Below are positions 26,786 to 36,166 of a stretch of 64,000 bases of DNA, piece by piece; the first letter of the stretch is position 1, and each line of letters begins with the position of its first letter. The notes beneath the pieces are model-generated. The model made no database searches, had not been told where the DNA came from, and saw only the letters and a program-made list of their open reading frames with translations. Made by a program: the position numbers and the translations under genes. Origin of the DNA: Ruegeria sp. HKCCD7303 (GTDB taxonomy: Bacteria > Pseudomonadota > Alphaproteobacteria > Rhodobacterales > Rhodobacteraceae). The stretch is from assembly GCF_013111185.1 (NCBI RefSeq), contig NZ_WVRE01000001.1, positions 744,001-808,000 on the forward strand, in the 5' to 3' direction.

Positions 26786-28852
26786 TTGCAACATATCAAT
26801 GCCCGGGTGGCTGTCGTGCCTAGGCCGTCGCGTCTGCTGCTTGCACTGGTCGGTGCCCTCTATTTGACGGCGCTGGCACGGGATGGCGTTGACCAATGGG
26901 TCGACGCCACCGTTTTACCACCTGTTCTGGCCGAAACCTCGGTTGAGATACGAGATCGGAACGGAGACCTCCTGCGTGCGTTCCCGGTTGAGGATGGCAT
27001 CTGGAGACTGCAGCCAGGCACAGTCGATCCAAATTTCACCTCCATGCTGATCCGGTACGAGGATAAGCGGTTTCGGAGTCACCACGGTGTGGACCTGATA
27101 GCGTTGCTGCGGGCAGCAGGGCAAAGCCTGTGGAATGGGCGTAAGGTATCGGGTGGGTCTACGCTGACCATGCAGGTCGCGCGGCTGATTGAGGACGGGC
27201 CGACGGGACGTTGGAGCGGTAAAATCCGTCAGGTTAGGGTCGCATTGGCGTTGGAGCGGCAACTGACCAAACAGCAAATCCTAAGCCTCTATCTGACACA
27301 TGCGCCTTACGGCGGTAATCTGGAAGGTATCCGCGCCGGCACCCGTGCGTGGTTTGGCAAAGAGGCAGCCCGGTTGACCCCGGCGCAAGCAGCGCTGTTG
27401 GTTGCTCTGCCGCAATCTCCAGAGGCTCGACGCCCGGATCGCCAGCTACACGCAGCCCGAGAAGCACGTGACCGGGTTCTGCGCAGGCTTGAACGTCATG
27501 GCGTCCTGACAGCCGCTGAAACACGCGCAGCTCTGACGGAGCCCCTGCCGGATCGGATGAAACCATTTCCGCGCCTGGCACCGCATCTGACCGATCGTGT
27601 AAAGCGGCAAACACCCGAAACAAGCGCCTTTGATCTAACCCTTGATGCCGGGTTACAGGCCCGGTTGGAAGCTATAGTCATGCAGGCCGCCACGCGCGCC
27701 GGACCACGCGTGTCTGGCGCTCTGATCGTGGCCGATCATCGCAGTGGCGAGGTTCTGGCCTCAGTCGGGTCCGCCGGGTATCAGGATGCCCGACAGGGGT
27801 TTGTGGATATGACACAAGCACTGCGGTCGCCTGGATCGACCCTGAAACCTCTGGTTTACGGGCTGGCCTTCGATCAGGGACTGGCCCATCCCGAAACTCT
27901 GATCAGCGACAGCCCCGTAATGTTTGGCCGCTACGCCCCGCGCAATTTTGATGGGGCATTCCGTGGCGATGTCCGGGTACGGGACGCCCTGCAATTGTCG
28001 CTCAACATTCCGGTCGTGCGTCTGACAAACGCGCTGGGGCCAGCGCGTATCATGGTGGCATTACGCTTGGCCGGATCAGAACCGCGCCTGAACGGTGGCA
28101 CGCCCGGCTTGGCGATCTCATTGGGCGGTGTGGGGTTAAGTCTGCACGACCTTGTACAAATCTACGCCGCTCTGGCAGGCGGTGGACAAGGCCCGATTCT
28201 GCACCACGATGCCTTGGGGGATACGCTGCAAACCCCGCGCGTTATGTCAGAAACCTCTGCCTGGCAGGTTGCCGACATTCTGGCCGGGCTTTCACCACCC
28301 GCAGGCGGCGCGACAGGGGCGCTGGCCTACAAAACCGGCACATCTTATGGTCACCGAGATGCCTGGGCCATCGGCTTTGACGGTCAGCACGTCATTGGGG
28401 TCTGGTTAGGTCGTGCAGATGGAACGCCCGTTCCCGGCGCGTTCGGAGGCGATCTTGCCGCGCCGCTTCTGGCCGAAGCCTTCAGCCTGCTGAAACCCGC
28501 GCTTACCCCGCTGCGCCCGCCGCCGCCCTCGACCTTGTTGGTGGGCGCTGCGCAATTGCCCCAACCCTTGCAACGTTTCCGACCTCGCACGGCGGCTTTC
28601 CAAAATGATCACTCCGCTCCGAATCTGCTATTTCCGCCTGAAAGCGCCGTGTTAGAGACACTTGGAGCACCCCTAACGGTCAAACTACGCGGGGGTGTCG
28701 CGCCATTTTCAGTGCTGGCGGATGGCGTGCCCGTGCTGACCGGACAGCGGCAACGAGAGTTCGAAATCCCCAATCCGGGGGCCGGTTTCACCTCGCTTGT
28801 TGTGGTGGATTCGCAGGGCCAATCGGACCGGGCCGCAATCAGGATTGATTAG
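26786..28852 (+). CDS. pbpC: Penicillin-binding protein 1C
   Basis: A bifunctional peptidoglycan synthase anchored in the inner membrane. The 688 residues contain a transglycosylase domain (IRYEDKRFRSHHGVD, GGSTLTMQVARL, TKQQILSLYL), a transpeptidase domain (SPGSTLKPLVYG with the active Ser, SLN in LQLSLNIPVV, KTG in AYKTGTSYGHRDAW) and the C-terminal BiPBP_C beta domain specific to PBP1C. The start is uncertain: TTG at 26786 is assumed; GTG at 26807 or 26816 are alternatives. It forms a two-gene unit with the A2M gene, thought to couple wall repair and defence against proteases after envelope breach. Confidence 0.93.
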   Translation: MQHINARVAVVPRPSRLLLALVGALYLTALARDGVDQWVDATVLPPVLAETSVEIRDRNGDLLRAFPVEDGIWRLQPGTVDPNFTSMLIRYEDKRFRSHHGVDLIALLRAAGQSLWNGRKVSGGSTLTMQVARLIEDGPTGRWSGKIRQVRVALALERQLTKQQILSLYLTHAPYGGNLEGIRAGTRAWFGKEAARLTPAQAALLVALPQSPEARRPDRQLHAAREARDRVLRRLERHGVLTAAETRAALTEPLPDRMKPFPRLAPHLTDRVKRQTPETSAFDLTLDAGLQARLEAIVMQAATRAGPRVSGALIVADHRSGEVLASVGSAGYQDARQGFVDMTQALRSPGSTLKPLVYGLAFDQGLAHPETLISDSPVMFGRYAPRNFDGAFRGDVRVRDALQLSLNIPVVRLTNALGPARIMVALRLAGSEPRLNGGTPGLAISLGGVGLSLHDLVQIYAALAGGGQGPILHHDALGDTLQTPRVMSETSAWQVADILAGLSPPAGGATGALAYKTGTSYGHRDAWAIGFDGQHVIGVWLGRADGTPVPGAFGGDLAAPLLAEAFSLLKPALTPLRPPPPSTLLVGAAQLPQPLQRFRPRTAAFQNDHSAPNLLFPPESAVLETLGAPLTVKLRGGVAPFSVLADGVPVLTGQRQREFEIPNPGAGFTSLVVVDSQGQSDRAAIRID

Positions 28853-30891
28853 CGCCGCCCCTCGCGCAGCCAACCGCCCAGCAGGAACCCTCCTGCCAGT
28901 AGCAAAACCAGCCAAGGGGGCAGCAGACCGGCCTGCGTAACATCCCGCGTCTCGTAGGCATCGCGCGGGGTCAGACCGATCCAGCCCCGACCAGCCGCAG
29001 GACGCCCTGCGCGTACGTTGCGGATTGATGGCAAACCGTCTTCCAAACGGATCACGCCACCCCGCATACTAGCCAAGGTCGGTTCCAAAACATCATCGGT
29101 TGCGATGGTGCGTTCAAACTCTTTCGGTGCGGCGGGGCCAAGGCCAATCACGGCCATATGGTCGCCTTCCTGCAACCGGTACAGACCGATCTCAGGCCCA
29201 TAGTATTGTGCTTCGAACCGGCCCGGAGAGACCTCTTGCAAAGTGATCTCTAGTGTCTCACCGTTTGGACGCGTTACCGTAACCGGCCCGACCTCGTCTT
29301 CCAGCGTCTGGCGAATGATGCGCATGGATTGACCGTTCGCCTCGGCCCATAACGCTTCTTCCTCCAGTTCGGGTTCCTTCATCATCCAATGAGCCAACCT
29401 GCGCAGCAGCTCCAGCTGCGGACCGCCACCTTCAAAGCCGCGACTCCACAACCAAGCGTGGTCGGATGCCAGCATCGCAACGCGCCCCTCGCCAACACGG
29501 TCCAGAACCAGCAGTGGCCGTTCTTCGATGCCAGTCATCAGAACCTCGCCCGAGCGGTGGTTCACGTCGATCTGGCGCAACCAAGCCCCCCAATCCTCGG
29601 AATCGCCCAGATTGGTTGTTACCGGATGCCGTTGCCCCAAGTCGCTGACCATCGGCACATACCGTTCCTCGAACACCCGTGCCGAAGGCTGCGCCGGCAA
29701 GATCGGTGCTAAAGGAGATCGGAAGATACTGTCGGCACTGGCGAAATCGGGACCAGCGGCGATCAGAACCGCGCCCCCGTCATTGATGTAACTTGTGACA
29801 TTGTCCAGATAGATCGCAGGTAAGATGCCACGCCGCTTGTAGCGGTCGAAGATGATCAGATCGAAATCGTTGATCTTTTCCAGAAACAGTTCACGCGTTG
29901 GAAAGGCGATCAAGGACAGCTCATCGACAGGCACGCCATCCTGTTTCTCAGGCGGGCGCAGAATGGTGAAATGCACCAAATCGACCGAACTGTCGGATTT
30001 CAACAGGTTACGCCATGTGCGCCCACCGGGGTGCGGTTCGCCCGAGACCAGCAAAACACGCAGACGATCCCGAACGCCATTCATCTGGATCAGCGCAGTG
30101 TTGTTGCGATCAGTTAATTCACCCTCGGCCTGCGGAACAGAGAACTGGATAACGTTGCGCCCGCCATGGGGCAGCGTGATGGGCAGTTCTACATCACGAC
30201 CAATGGGAACACTGAACTGCTCCGGCGCGCCGCCATCGACCGAAATCTCTAGTGGCGCAGTCGCCGCGCCCGCAGGTGCCGCACCACTGTCTTCCACCCG
30301 AAGGGTCAATGTGACCGGCTCGCCAATAATGGCAAAGGCCGGCGCATTGCGGACGATAAGCCTGCGATCCCAATCACTTTCGCGCCCGGTTTGCAGAAGG
30401 TGCATCGGTGCAGGCAGGTCCGGGGCCTGATCGACATCGTGCACAATCCCGTCCGACACCACCAGAATGCCAGCGATCCGAGCGCGGGGTTCTTCGGCCA
30501 ATGCCTCATTCAGAGCCGCCATGATCTGCGTGCCCTCATCCCCATCCCCGTCGCCAACCTGAATGCGGCGCAGTTCCGTGTTGTTGCGCGCCTCAATCTC
30601 AGCAGCAAGTGCCTCGGCTGCCTGTGCAGTTTGTTCAGCCCTGTCCGTAAGCGTCTGGCTGGCGCTTTCATCCTCGATCATCAGGACGATATCTGTCAGC
30701 GGTGCGCGATCTTCGATCTGATAGACCGGGCCGGACAGAGCCGCCAGAACCACCAAAGCCGCCAAACCCCGCAGCGCCCAACCCGACAAGCCACGCCACA
30801 GGGCCAACACAACCCCAGCCACGGCAATCGCACCCACAGCGGCCAAAATAGGCCAAGGGATCAGTGGGTCGAATATGACGGTTCCGGTCAT
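28849..30891 (-). CDS. Membrane-anchored glutamine-amidotransferase-like protein of the MoxR operon
   Basis: A 680-residue protein with two N-terminal membrane segments (about 10-30 and 37-53), a large extracytoplasmic portion with a VWA-like region (DIVLMIEDESASQTL) and a class-I-amidotransferase-like fold (LLVSGEPHPGGRTWRNLL, DLIIFDRYKRRG, GGAVLIAAGPDFAS) and a C-terminal membrane helix (LPPWLVLLLAGGFLLGGWL). A catalytic Cys is not evident at the expected place, so enzyme activity is doubtful. It is the last of four ATGA-coupled genes. ATG at 30891 chosen from that overlap. Confidence 0.82.
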   Translation of the reverse strand: MTGTVIFDPLIPWPILAAVGAIAVAGVVLALWRGLSGWALRGLAALVVLAALSGPVYQIEDRAPLTDIVLMIEDESASQTLTDRAEQTAQAAEALAAEIEARNNTELRRIQVGDGDGDEGTQIMAALNEALAEEPRARIAGILVVSDGIVHDVDQAPDLPAPMHLLQTGRESDWDRRLIVRNAPAFAIIGEPVTLTLRVEDSGAAPAGAATAPLEISVDGGAPEQFSVPIGRDVELPITLPHGGRNVIQFSVPQAEGELTDRNNTALIQMNGVRDRLRVLLVSGEPHPGGRTWRNLLKSDSSVDLVHFTILRPPEKQDGVPVDELSLIAFPTRELFLEKINDFDLIIFDRYKRRGILPAIYLDNVTSYINDGGAVLIAAGPDFASADSIFRSPLAPILPAQPSARVFEERYVPMVSDLGQRHPVTTNLGDSEDWGAWLRQIDVNHRSGEVLMTGIEERPLLVLDRVGEGRVAMLASDHAWLWSRGFEGGGPQLELLRRLAHWMMKEPELEEEALWAEANGQSMRIIRQTLEDEVGPVTVTRPNGETLEITLQEVSPGRFEAQYYGPEIGLYRLQEGDHMAVIGLGPAAPKEFERTIATDDVLEPTLASMRGGVIRLEDGLPSIRNVRAGRPAAGRGWIGLTPRDAYETRDVTQAGLLPPWLVLLLAGGFLLGGWLREGRR

Positions 30892-33650
30892 TGTCCTAAC
30901 CTGTCCAGAAGGGCGGGCACGTGGACCTGATCGGATTTGTAATTCCCGGTCAGCACATGCATTACCAAATTGACACCAAAACGATTGGCCAACTCGCGCT
31001 GACGTTCCCCGGCATAGCCGCGCCCGACAGGCAGCAGGGCCTGCCCATTGCGATCCACAGCCCAGGCCCCAGCCCAATCATTACCGCCGATAACCACCGG
31101 AGTCACATTGTCGTTCAGGTTGCGGAACGGCATCCCTTCGATCTGTTCCGCGTCCAGTGGCGCAGCTTCCACCCAGACTTCCGTGCCAGAATAACGGCCC
31201 GGGAAATCCTGCAACAGATAGAACGTTCTGGTCAGGACGTGATCACGTGGAATCGGCTCTAACGCAGGGATATTCAGCGGTGCAGCCAGTTGCTGCAACT
31301 TGCGGCCATTCGGGCTGGACGCGCCGAAGCCAGCGATATCCGCGTCACGTGTGTCGAACAGGATCATCCCACCCGAGCGCAAATAGGCGTTCAGTTTCGC
31401 ATAGGCTTCGGCGGAAGGTTGAGGCTGGCTCGGGGAAATCGGCCAGTAGAGCAGCGGGAAGAATGCGAGCTCATCACGTTCAAGGTCCACACCTATGGGG
31501 TCGGCCGGTTCGACGGAGGTGCGATAAAACAAGGTTTGCGCCAATCCTCGCAGACCGGCCTGCGCAATCTCGTCCACCTGCGCGTCGCCAGTCAGCACAT
31601 GGGCTAAGACAAGTTCATGCGTCGCTGCCAAGGCGAACTCAGTGTCCTCCGGCGTCTGCGCCTGAACCTCGGGCACCAGCAGAAACGCCGCCAGAACCCC
31701 AGCAGCAGCACGCGCCAAGCCCAATCGGCCAGACAAAGCCAGCGACGCAACCACGTCGATTGTGAGCAAGATCAAAGCAAGGCTAAGCAGCAGACCCGAC
31801 AGCGGCGTTTCAGTGCTGGCCTCTTGCCCCTTGATCGGCACATTGGCAGGCCAGACCACCGGACGAAGTTCAGTATCCTCGGAAACAACGTTCAGCGCCA
31901 GTTTCTGTTTGCCACTTTCATATAGACCCGGACGCAAATCCGGCCCGATCTGTCCCGAAATCAACTGCACACCGTCCACACCAGCCAAAGTGCCAGCGTC
32001 TGACAATGTGCCAAACCCGTCCATGATCTGCACTGGCTCCCACGTGGTGCCTTGCAACTGCGTCTCTTGCCGAGACTTCGCAGCAGAGGCCACGGCCAGA
32101 CGATCCAGCATTTCGACAAACAGACCCGAAAGCGGCAGGCTGGACCATTCCGCATCGGCGGTCACGTGGAACAGCACCACCTGCCCCAATCCCAGCGCTT
32201 TGCGCGTCACCAAAGGTGTTCCATCTGACAGCGAAGCAATCACGCGATCCGCAAGATTAGGGTCTGGTTGGGCCATTACCTGAGTCGAAACAACCACATC
32301 GCCTGGGATGTCCAAACCATAGAACGGTGAATTCTCGGGGAACGGAGCCAAGGTCTTGGCCTCACCCCAGCTCATCGCTCCACCGACAGATCGCCCGCCG
32401 CTGCGCAGCCGCGCGGGCAACAGGGTGTCTTCGGTATCCCGCCCCAGATCGCTGGCTGCCATGCGCGGACCGGCAAACCGCAGCAGCAGGCCGCCCTGTT
32501 CGACCCATTCGATCAGACCGGTCTCTTCCGCATCCGACATCTGCGCGACATCCGACAGAACGATCACATCTGGGTTCGCAGGCAGAACCTCAAGCAGACC
32601 CCCATCGACAAAATCCGCCGTGGGGATCAGAACCTGTGTCAGATAATGTAGGGGCGACAACAGCTCCAGCCCTTCACGGTTCAGGGTTCCGGCAATCAGC
32701 GCAACCTCGCGACGACGCAAGCTGTCATCGGTCAGAGTCACAGTCCCGGCGGATCTTTGGCCCTGAATTTCGAAACGCGTGATGCGCGCGCGCAATTCCG
32801 ACGGCAGTGCCAGTTCGATCTGCGCCGTGGTTTCCCCGGCATCTAAGGTCAGGTCTACCGAATGCAGCACCCGCGCCGTGCCTGCCGGATCACGCCCCTG
32901 CGCCAGAACCGTCACCCGCTCTTCCGGGCCGGGTCCCGCGCGTTGCACGGTCAGTTGGATAAGACCGTCTTGGTAGGCCGCGGGCTGGATCGCAATGGGC
33001 CTGGATGCCGCCTGATACACCGTCACATCACCACGTGCCTGCACGGCAGAAACCAAACTGGTATGCTGGGTATAGTCCAAACGGTCGCTAAACCAGTGAG
33101 TGTCAAAGCCGCCATCAACTGCATCCAAAGCGGCAATGGCTTGCGAAATCTGATCTGCAGTCGGTTGCCAAGGGTTCGGAGTCAGACCAGGAAGACGCCC
33201 ACGCCATGCTTCCGCCGCTTGAAAAACAGGTGTTTCCGGCTCGGTCAAACGTATTATGGCAACCGTGCGACCCGCGCGTCCGGCCTCGGTCAGTTGCGTG
33301 TCAAGCTGATCCAGCGTGGCCGACCAGCGCGTGGCACCGGCCCAACTGGCATCCAGCACCAGTAGAAGCGGCCCTGTGCCAGTCTCATCACGCGAGGGGT
33401 TCAGAACTGGCCCGGCCAGGCCGATGATGATGGCTGCCGCCGCAAGCATCCGAAGCAGCAACAGCCACCATGGCGTACGGTCGGAAACACTTTCGTCATC
33501 CTTCAGCCCCAACAACAGCGTAACCGCCGGGAACATCCGGCGGATCGGTGCGGGCGGTACAGCGCGCAGAATCAGCCACAGAATCGGCAGGGTTAGAAGA
33601 CCCAGCAAAACCCATGGCGCGGTAAAGCCTATGCCCGCAAGAACCGTCAT
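30888..33650 (-). CDS. DUF4159 protein with BatA-type N terminus
   Basis: A 920-residue membrane protein. The N terminus (FTAPWVLLGLLTLPILWLILRAVPPAP) matches the BatA/aerotolerance-regulator N-terminal domain with two membrane helices, followed by a long VWA-like periplasmic region (LLLVLDASWAGATRW). A middle helix lies near LSGLLLSLALILLTIDVVASLAL, and the C-terminal DUF4159 domain contains YWPISPSQPQPS, LRSGGMILFDTRDAD and TFYLLQDFPGRY. Function unknown; likely an envelope complex tended by the MoxR ATPase. Both ends overlap neighbours by ATGA. Confidence 0.87.
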   Translation of the reverse strand: MTVLAGIGFTAPWVLLGLLTLPILWLILRAVPPAPIRRMFPAVTLLLGLKDDESVSDRTPWWLLLLRMLAAAAIIIGLAGPVLNPSRDETGTGPLLLVLDASWAGATRWSATLDQLDTQLTEAGRAGRTVAIIRLTEPETPVFQAAEAWRGRLPGLTPNPWQPTADQISQAIAALDAVDGGFDTHWFSDRLDYTQHTSLVSAVQARGDVTVYQAASRPIAIQPAAYQDGLIQLTVQRAGPGPEERVTVLAQGRDPAGTARVLHSVDLTLDAGETTAQIELALPSELRARITRFEIQGQRSAGTVTLTDDSLRRREVALIAGTLNREGLELLSPLHYLTQVLIPTADFVDGGLLEVLPANPDVIVLSDVAQMSDAEETGLIEWVEQGGLLLRFAGPRMAASDLGRDTEDTLLPARLRSGGRSVGGAMSWGEAKTLAPFPENSPFYGLDIPGDVVVSTQVMAQPDPNLADRVIASLSDGTPLVTRKALGLGQVVLFHVTADAEWSSLPLSGLFVEMLDRLAVASAAKSRQETQLQGTTWEPVQIMDGFGTLSDAGTLAGVDGVQLISGQIGPDLRPGLYESGKQKLALNVVSEDTELRPVVWPANVPIKGQEASTETPLSGLLLSLALILLTIDVVASLALSGRLGLARAAAGVLAAFLLVPEVQAQTPEDTEFALAATHELVLAHVLTGDAQVDEIAQAGLRGLAQTLFYRTSVEPADPIGVDLERDELAFFPLLYWPISPSQPQPSAEAYAKLNAYLRSGGMILFDTRDADIAGFGASSPNGRKLQQLAAPLNIPALEPIPRDHVLTRTFYLLQDFPGRYSGTEVWVEAAPLDAEQIEGMPFRNLNDNVTPVVIGGNDWAGAWAVDRNGQALLPVGRGYAGERQRELANRFGVNLVMHVLTGNYKSDQVHVPALLDRLGQ

Positions 33651-34522
33651 CGCGTGCCCCCATCCAAAGCTCGATAAAGCCACAATAGAGCCGCTTGTGC
33701 ACTATCACCCGTATGATGCAGGCCCAGTTGCCAGCCGGTTGCACGGCACAACTGCGTCAGGGCATCCTTGCGGCGCGCAAGACGTGCCAAATAGCGGTCC
33801 CGCAACTCAGCCGCCTTGAGGGTTTCGTGCCGGACAGATCCTCCGACGCTTTCGAAAATGGTGCGCCCGCGATAGGGAAATGTCTCTTCGCCCGGATCAA
33901 GTACTTGCAGCACCACACCGCGCACGCCACGGTCAGCCGCTTTGGTCAGGGCCAATTCAACTTCGTCCATGGGGCCAAGGAAATCCGAGATAAACACGGC
34001 GCGGGCATGAGGAATCATGGCACGGTGTTCAGGCGGGGCGTAATCCGTTTGATCATCTTCAGACCAGGCTTGCGCCAAACGGATGATCTGCGCGTTGCCG
34101 CGCCGGGGCGGCAAGGTTGTACCTGTAAGGCCGACACGTTCACCGCCGCGTACCAGCAGGATCGAGGTTGCCAGCCCCAACAGCCGGGCGCGATCCGCCT
34201 TTGTCGGCAGCGATTTGTCAGACGCGAACCGCATGGAAGCACCCTGATCGACCCAGAGCATCACCGATTGCGCGATCTGCCATTCGCGCTCGCGCACAAA
34301 CTGCTGATCCCCCCGCGCTGAACGGCGGTGGTCGATCATCCGGCGGCTATCCCCGATTTGCGCGGGGCGGTATTGCCAGAAATCATCGCCCATACCCGAG
34401 CGCCTACGCCCGTGATCGCCCAACAGGACGGTCCCGGCCAAATGCTCGGCCCGCGCCAAAAGCGGCGGCACCCGGGACGCTTCGGCCTCGGATCTTTCGC
34501 GAAGGGTCAGCGCAGCATTCAC
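33647..34522 (-). CDS. DUF58 domain-containing protein
   Basis: A 291-residue cytoplasmic protein of the DUF58 (VWA-related) family. The core motif is visible as FWQYRPAQIGDSRRMIDHRR followed by SARGDQQFVRERE. DUF58 proteins are regularly encoded next to MoxR ATPases and are presumed clients or adaptors. It is coupled by ATGA overlaps both to moxR before it and to the DUF4159 gene after it. Confidence 0.9.
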   Translation of the reverse strand: MNAALTLRERSEAEASRVPPLLARAEHLAGTVLLGDHGRRRSGMGDDFWQYRPAQIGDSRRMIDHRRSARGDQQFVREREWQIAQSVMLWVDQGASMRFASDKSLPTKADRARLLGLATSILLVRGGERVGLTGTTLPPRRGNAQIIRLAQAWSEDDQTDYAPPEHRAMIPHARAVFISDFLGPMDEVELALTKAADRGVRGVVLQVLDPGEETFPYRGRTIFESVGGSVRHETLKAAELRDRYLARLARRKDALTQLCRATGWQLGLHHTGDSAQAALLWLYRALDGGTR

Positions 34523-35526
34523 GCCGCAGCCTCGGTGCGGATCAGACCGGCAGCCGTCGAGTCAATCAGCTCGGCAAGGCTGTCACCGCGCGCCCGCGCC
34601 GCAAAGTTCAACGCCATCCGGTGGCTCAGCACCGGGCGCGCCATGTCCAGAACATCCTCGGCATTCGGAGCCAACCGCCCCTGAAGCATCGCACGCGCGC
34701 GCACTGTCATCATAAGCGCCTGCGCCGCGCGAGGACCGGGGCCCCAAGCCACGGTTTCTGAAACGCGTTCGGACGCGCCTGCTTCTTCGGGGCGGAACGC
34801 GCGAACCAGATCAAGGATCAGTTCGACCACCGATTCACCCACCGGCATCCGGCGCAGCAGGACTTGGGCCGCCAACAGGTCTTCCTTGCTGAAAATCTGG
34901 TGCGCGTCTTCCTCTTCCACACCCGTCGTGGCCAGCAGAATATCACGTTCGGTCTGCCGATCCGGGTATTCGACGTCGATTTGAACCAGAAAACGGTCCA
35001 ACTGCGCCTCGGGCAGCGGATAGGTCCCTTCCTGTTCGATCGGGTTTTGCGTGGCCAATACGTGGAAAGGCGTCCCAAGCGAGCGGTCTTCGCCTGCCAC
35101 AGTTACCGTGCGTTCCTGCATCGCTTGCAGCAAAGCCGACTGAGTTCGCGGGCTGGCGCGGTTGATTTCGTCAGCCATCAGCAGCTGGCAAAAGATCGGG
35201 CCAGAGATAAAACGGAAATGCCGTGAACCGTCATCGGCAGTATCCAGAACCTCGGACCCAAGAATATCTGCGGGCATCAGGTCGGGCGTGAACTGAATGC
35301 GGTTGCCGTTCAAGCCCATCACGGTCGAAAGCGTTTCGACCAACCGCGTTTTTCCCAGCCCCGGCAAACCGATCAGCAGGGCATGACCACCGCATAACAG
35401 CGCGGTCAGAGTCAGATCCACGACCCTTTCCTGCCCGATGAAGCGGCGGGTGATCGAGGCCTTGGCCTCTTGCAGCTTGTTTTCCAGCGCTTCGATCTCG
35501 GCTACGAGGTCGGCAGGTTCGGTCAT
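34519..35526 (-). CDS. MoxR family AAA+ ATPase
   Basis: A 335-residue AAA+ ATPase with Walker A GLPGLGKTRLVE, Walker B LLMADEINRASPRTQSALLQAM, sensor region LATQNPIEQEGTYPLPEAQLDRF and the AAA lid. MoxR proteins act as chaperones that mature or insert metals into VWA-type partner complexes. First gene of the operon moxR, DUF58, DUF4159, amidotransferase-like. Only 52 bp separate it from the divergent DUF1285 gene, so the two promoters must share that gap. Confidence 0.95.
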   Translation of the reverse strand: MTEPADLVAEIEALENKLQEAKASITRRFIGQERVVDLTLTALLCGGHALLIGLPGLGKTRLVETLSTVMGLNGNRIQFTPDLMPADILGSEVLDTADDGSRHFRFISGPIFCQLLMADEINRASPRTQSALLQAMQERTVTVAGEDRSLGTPFHVLATQNPIEQEGTYPLPEAQLDRFLVQIDVEYPDRQTERDILLATTGVEEEDAHQIFSKEDLLAAQVLLRRMPVGESVVELILDLVRAFRPEEAGASERVSETVAWGPGPRAAQALMMTVRARAMLQGRLAPNAEDVLDMARPVLSHRMALNFAARARGDSLAELIDSTAAGLIRTEAAA

Positions 35527-35578
35527 GACTTTCCCTTCCGTGGACTAATATGATTGAAGTGTATCGCGCTACGAGGAA

Positions 35579-36166
35579 ATGGCAAAAGCAATGAGCGGAC
35601 AAAAACCTGTGAAACCGTCGCCGGATGGTCTGGCTGCATCAGTCAAAGCGGCCAAAACCAAGGGTTTACCGCCCGTTCACCTTTGGAATCCCCCGTTTTG
35701 CGGCGATCTGGACATCCATATCGCAAAAGATGGCACCTGGAGTTATTTAGGCTCGCCTATCAACCGTTTCGAGCTGGTGAAGCTATTTTCCTCAATTCTT
35801 AAGAAAGAAGATGGGAAATACTACCTCGTCACACCGGTCGAGAAGGTGGGAATCACTGTTGAAGACGCCCCATTTGTCGCCGTGGATTTTGATCGTGAAG
35901 GCGAAGGCGAGCAGCAAAACCTGACCTTTACAACTCATGTAGGCGATCATGCTGTTGCAGGTTCAGATCATCCGATCCGGATCGTTATTGACCCGGTGAC
36001 AAGCGAACCTTCACCCTACATCATGATCCGTTCCGATCTTGAAGCACGCATAGATCGCAAAAGTTTCTACCGCCTGGTCGAGATTGGCACCCACCATGAC
36101 GGCTGGTTTGGCGTTTGGTCAGGCCAGGAATTCTTTGGGCTGATCCCGTCAACCGACCTTGGCTGA
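35579..36166 (+). CDS. DUF1285 domain-containing protein
   Basis: A 195-residue cytoplasmic protein of the DUF1285 family, recognised by VHLWNPPFCGDLDIHIAKDGTW split around PFCGDLDI, SPINRFELVKLFSSIL, and YYLVTPVEKVGI. Function is unknown. In many alphaproteobacteria it stands next to the moxR operon in the divergent direction, as here. The start is uncertain: the ATG at 35579 has GAGG only two bases away, the ATG at 35591 has it fourteen away. Its 3' end overlaps the DMT transporter gene tail to tail by 18 bp. Confidence 0.9.
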   Translation: MAKAMSGQKPVKPSPDGLAASVKAAKTKGLPPVHLWNPPFCGDLDIHIAKDGTWSYLGSPINRFELVKLFSSILKKEDGKYYLVTPVEKVGITVEDAPFVAVDFDREGEGEQQNLTFTTHVGDHAVAGSDHPIRIVIDPVTSEPSPYIMIRSDLEARIDRKSFYRLVEIGTHHDGWFGVWSGQEFFGLIPSTDLG

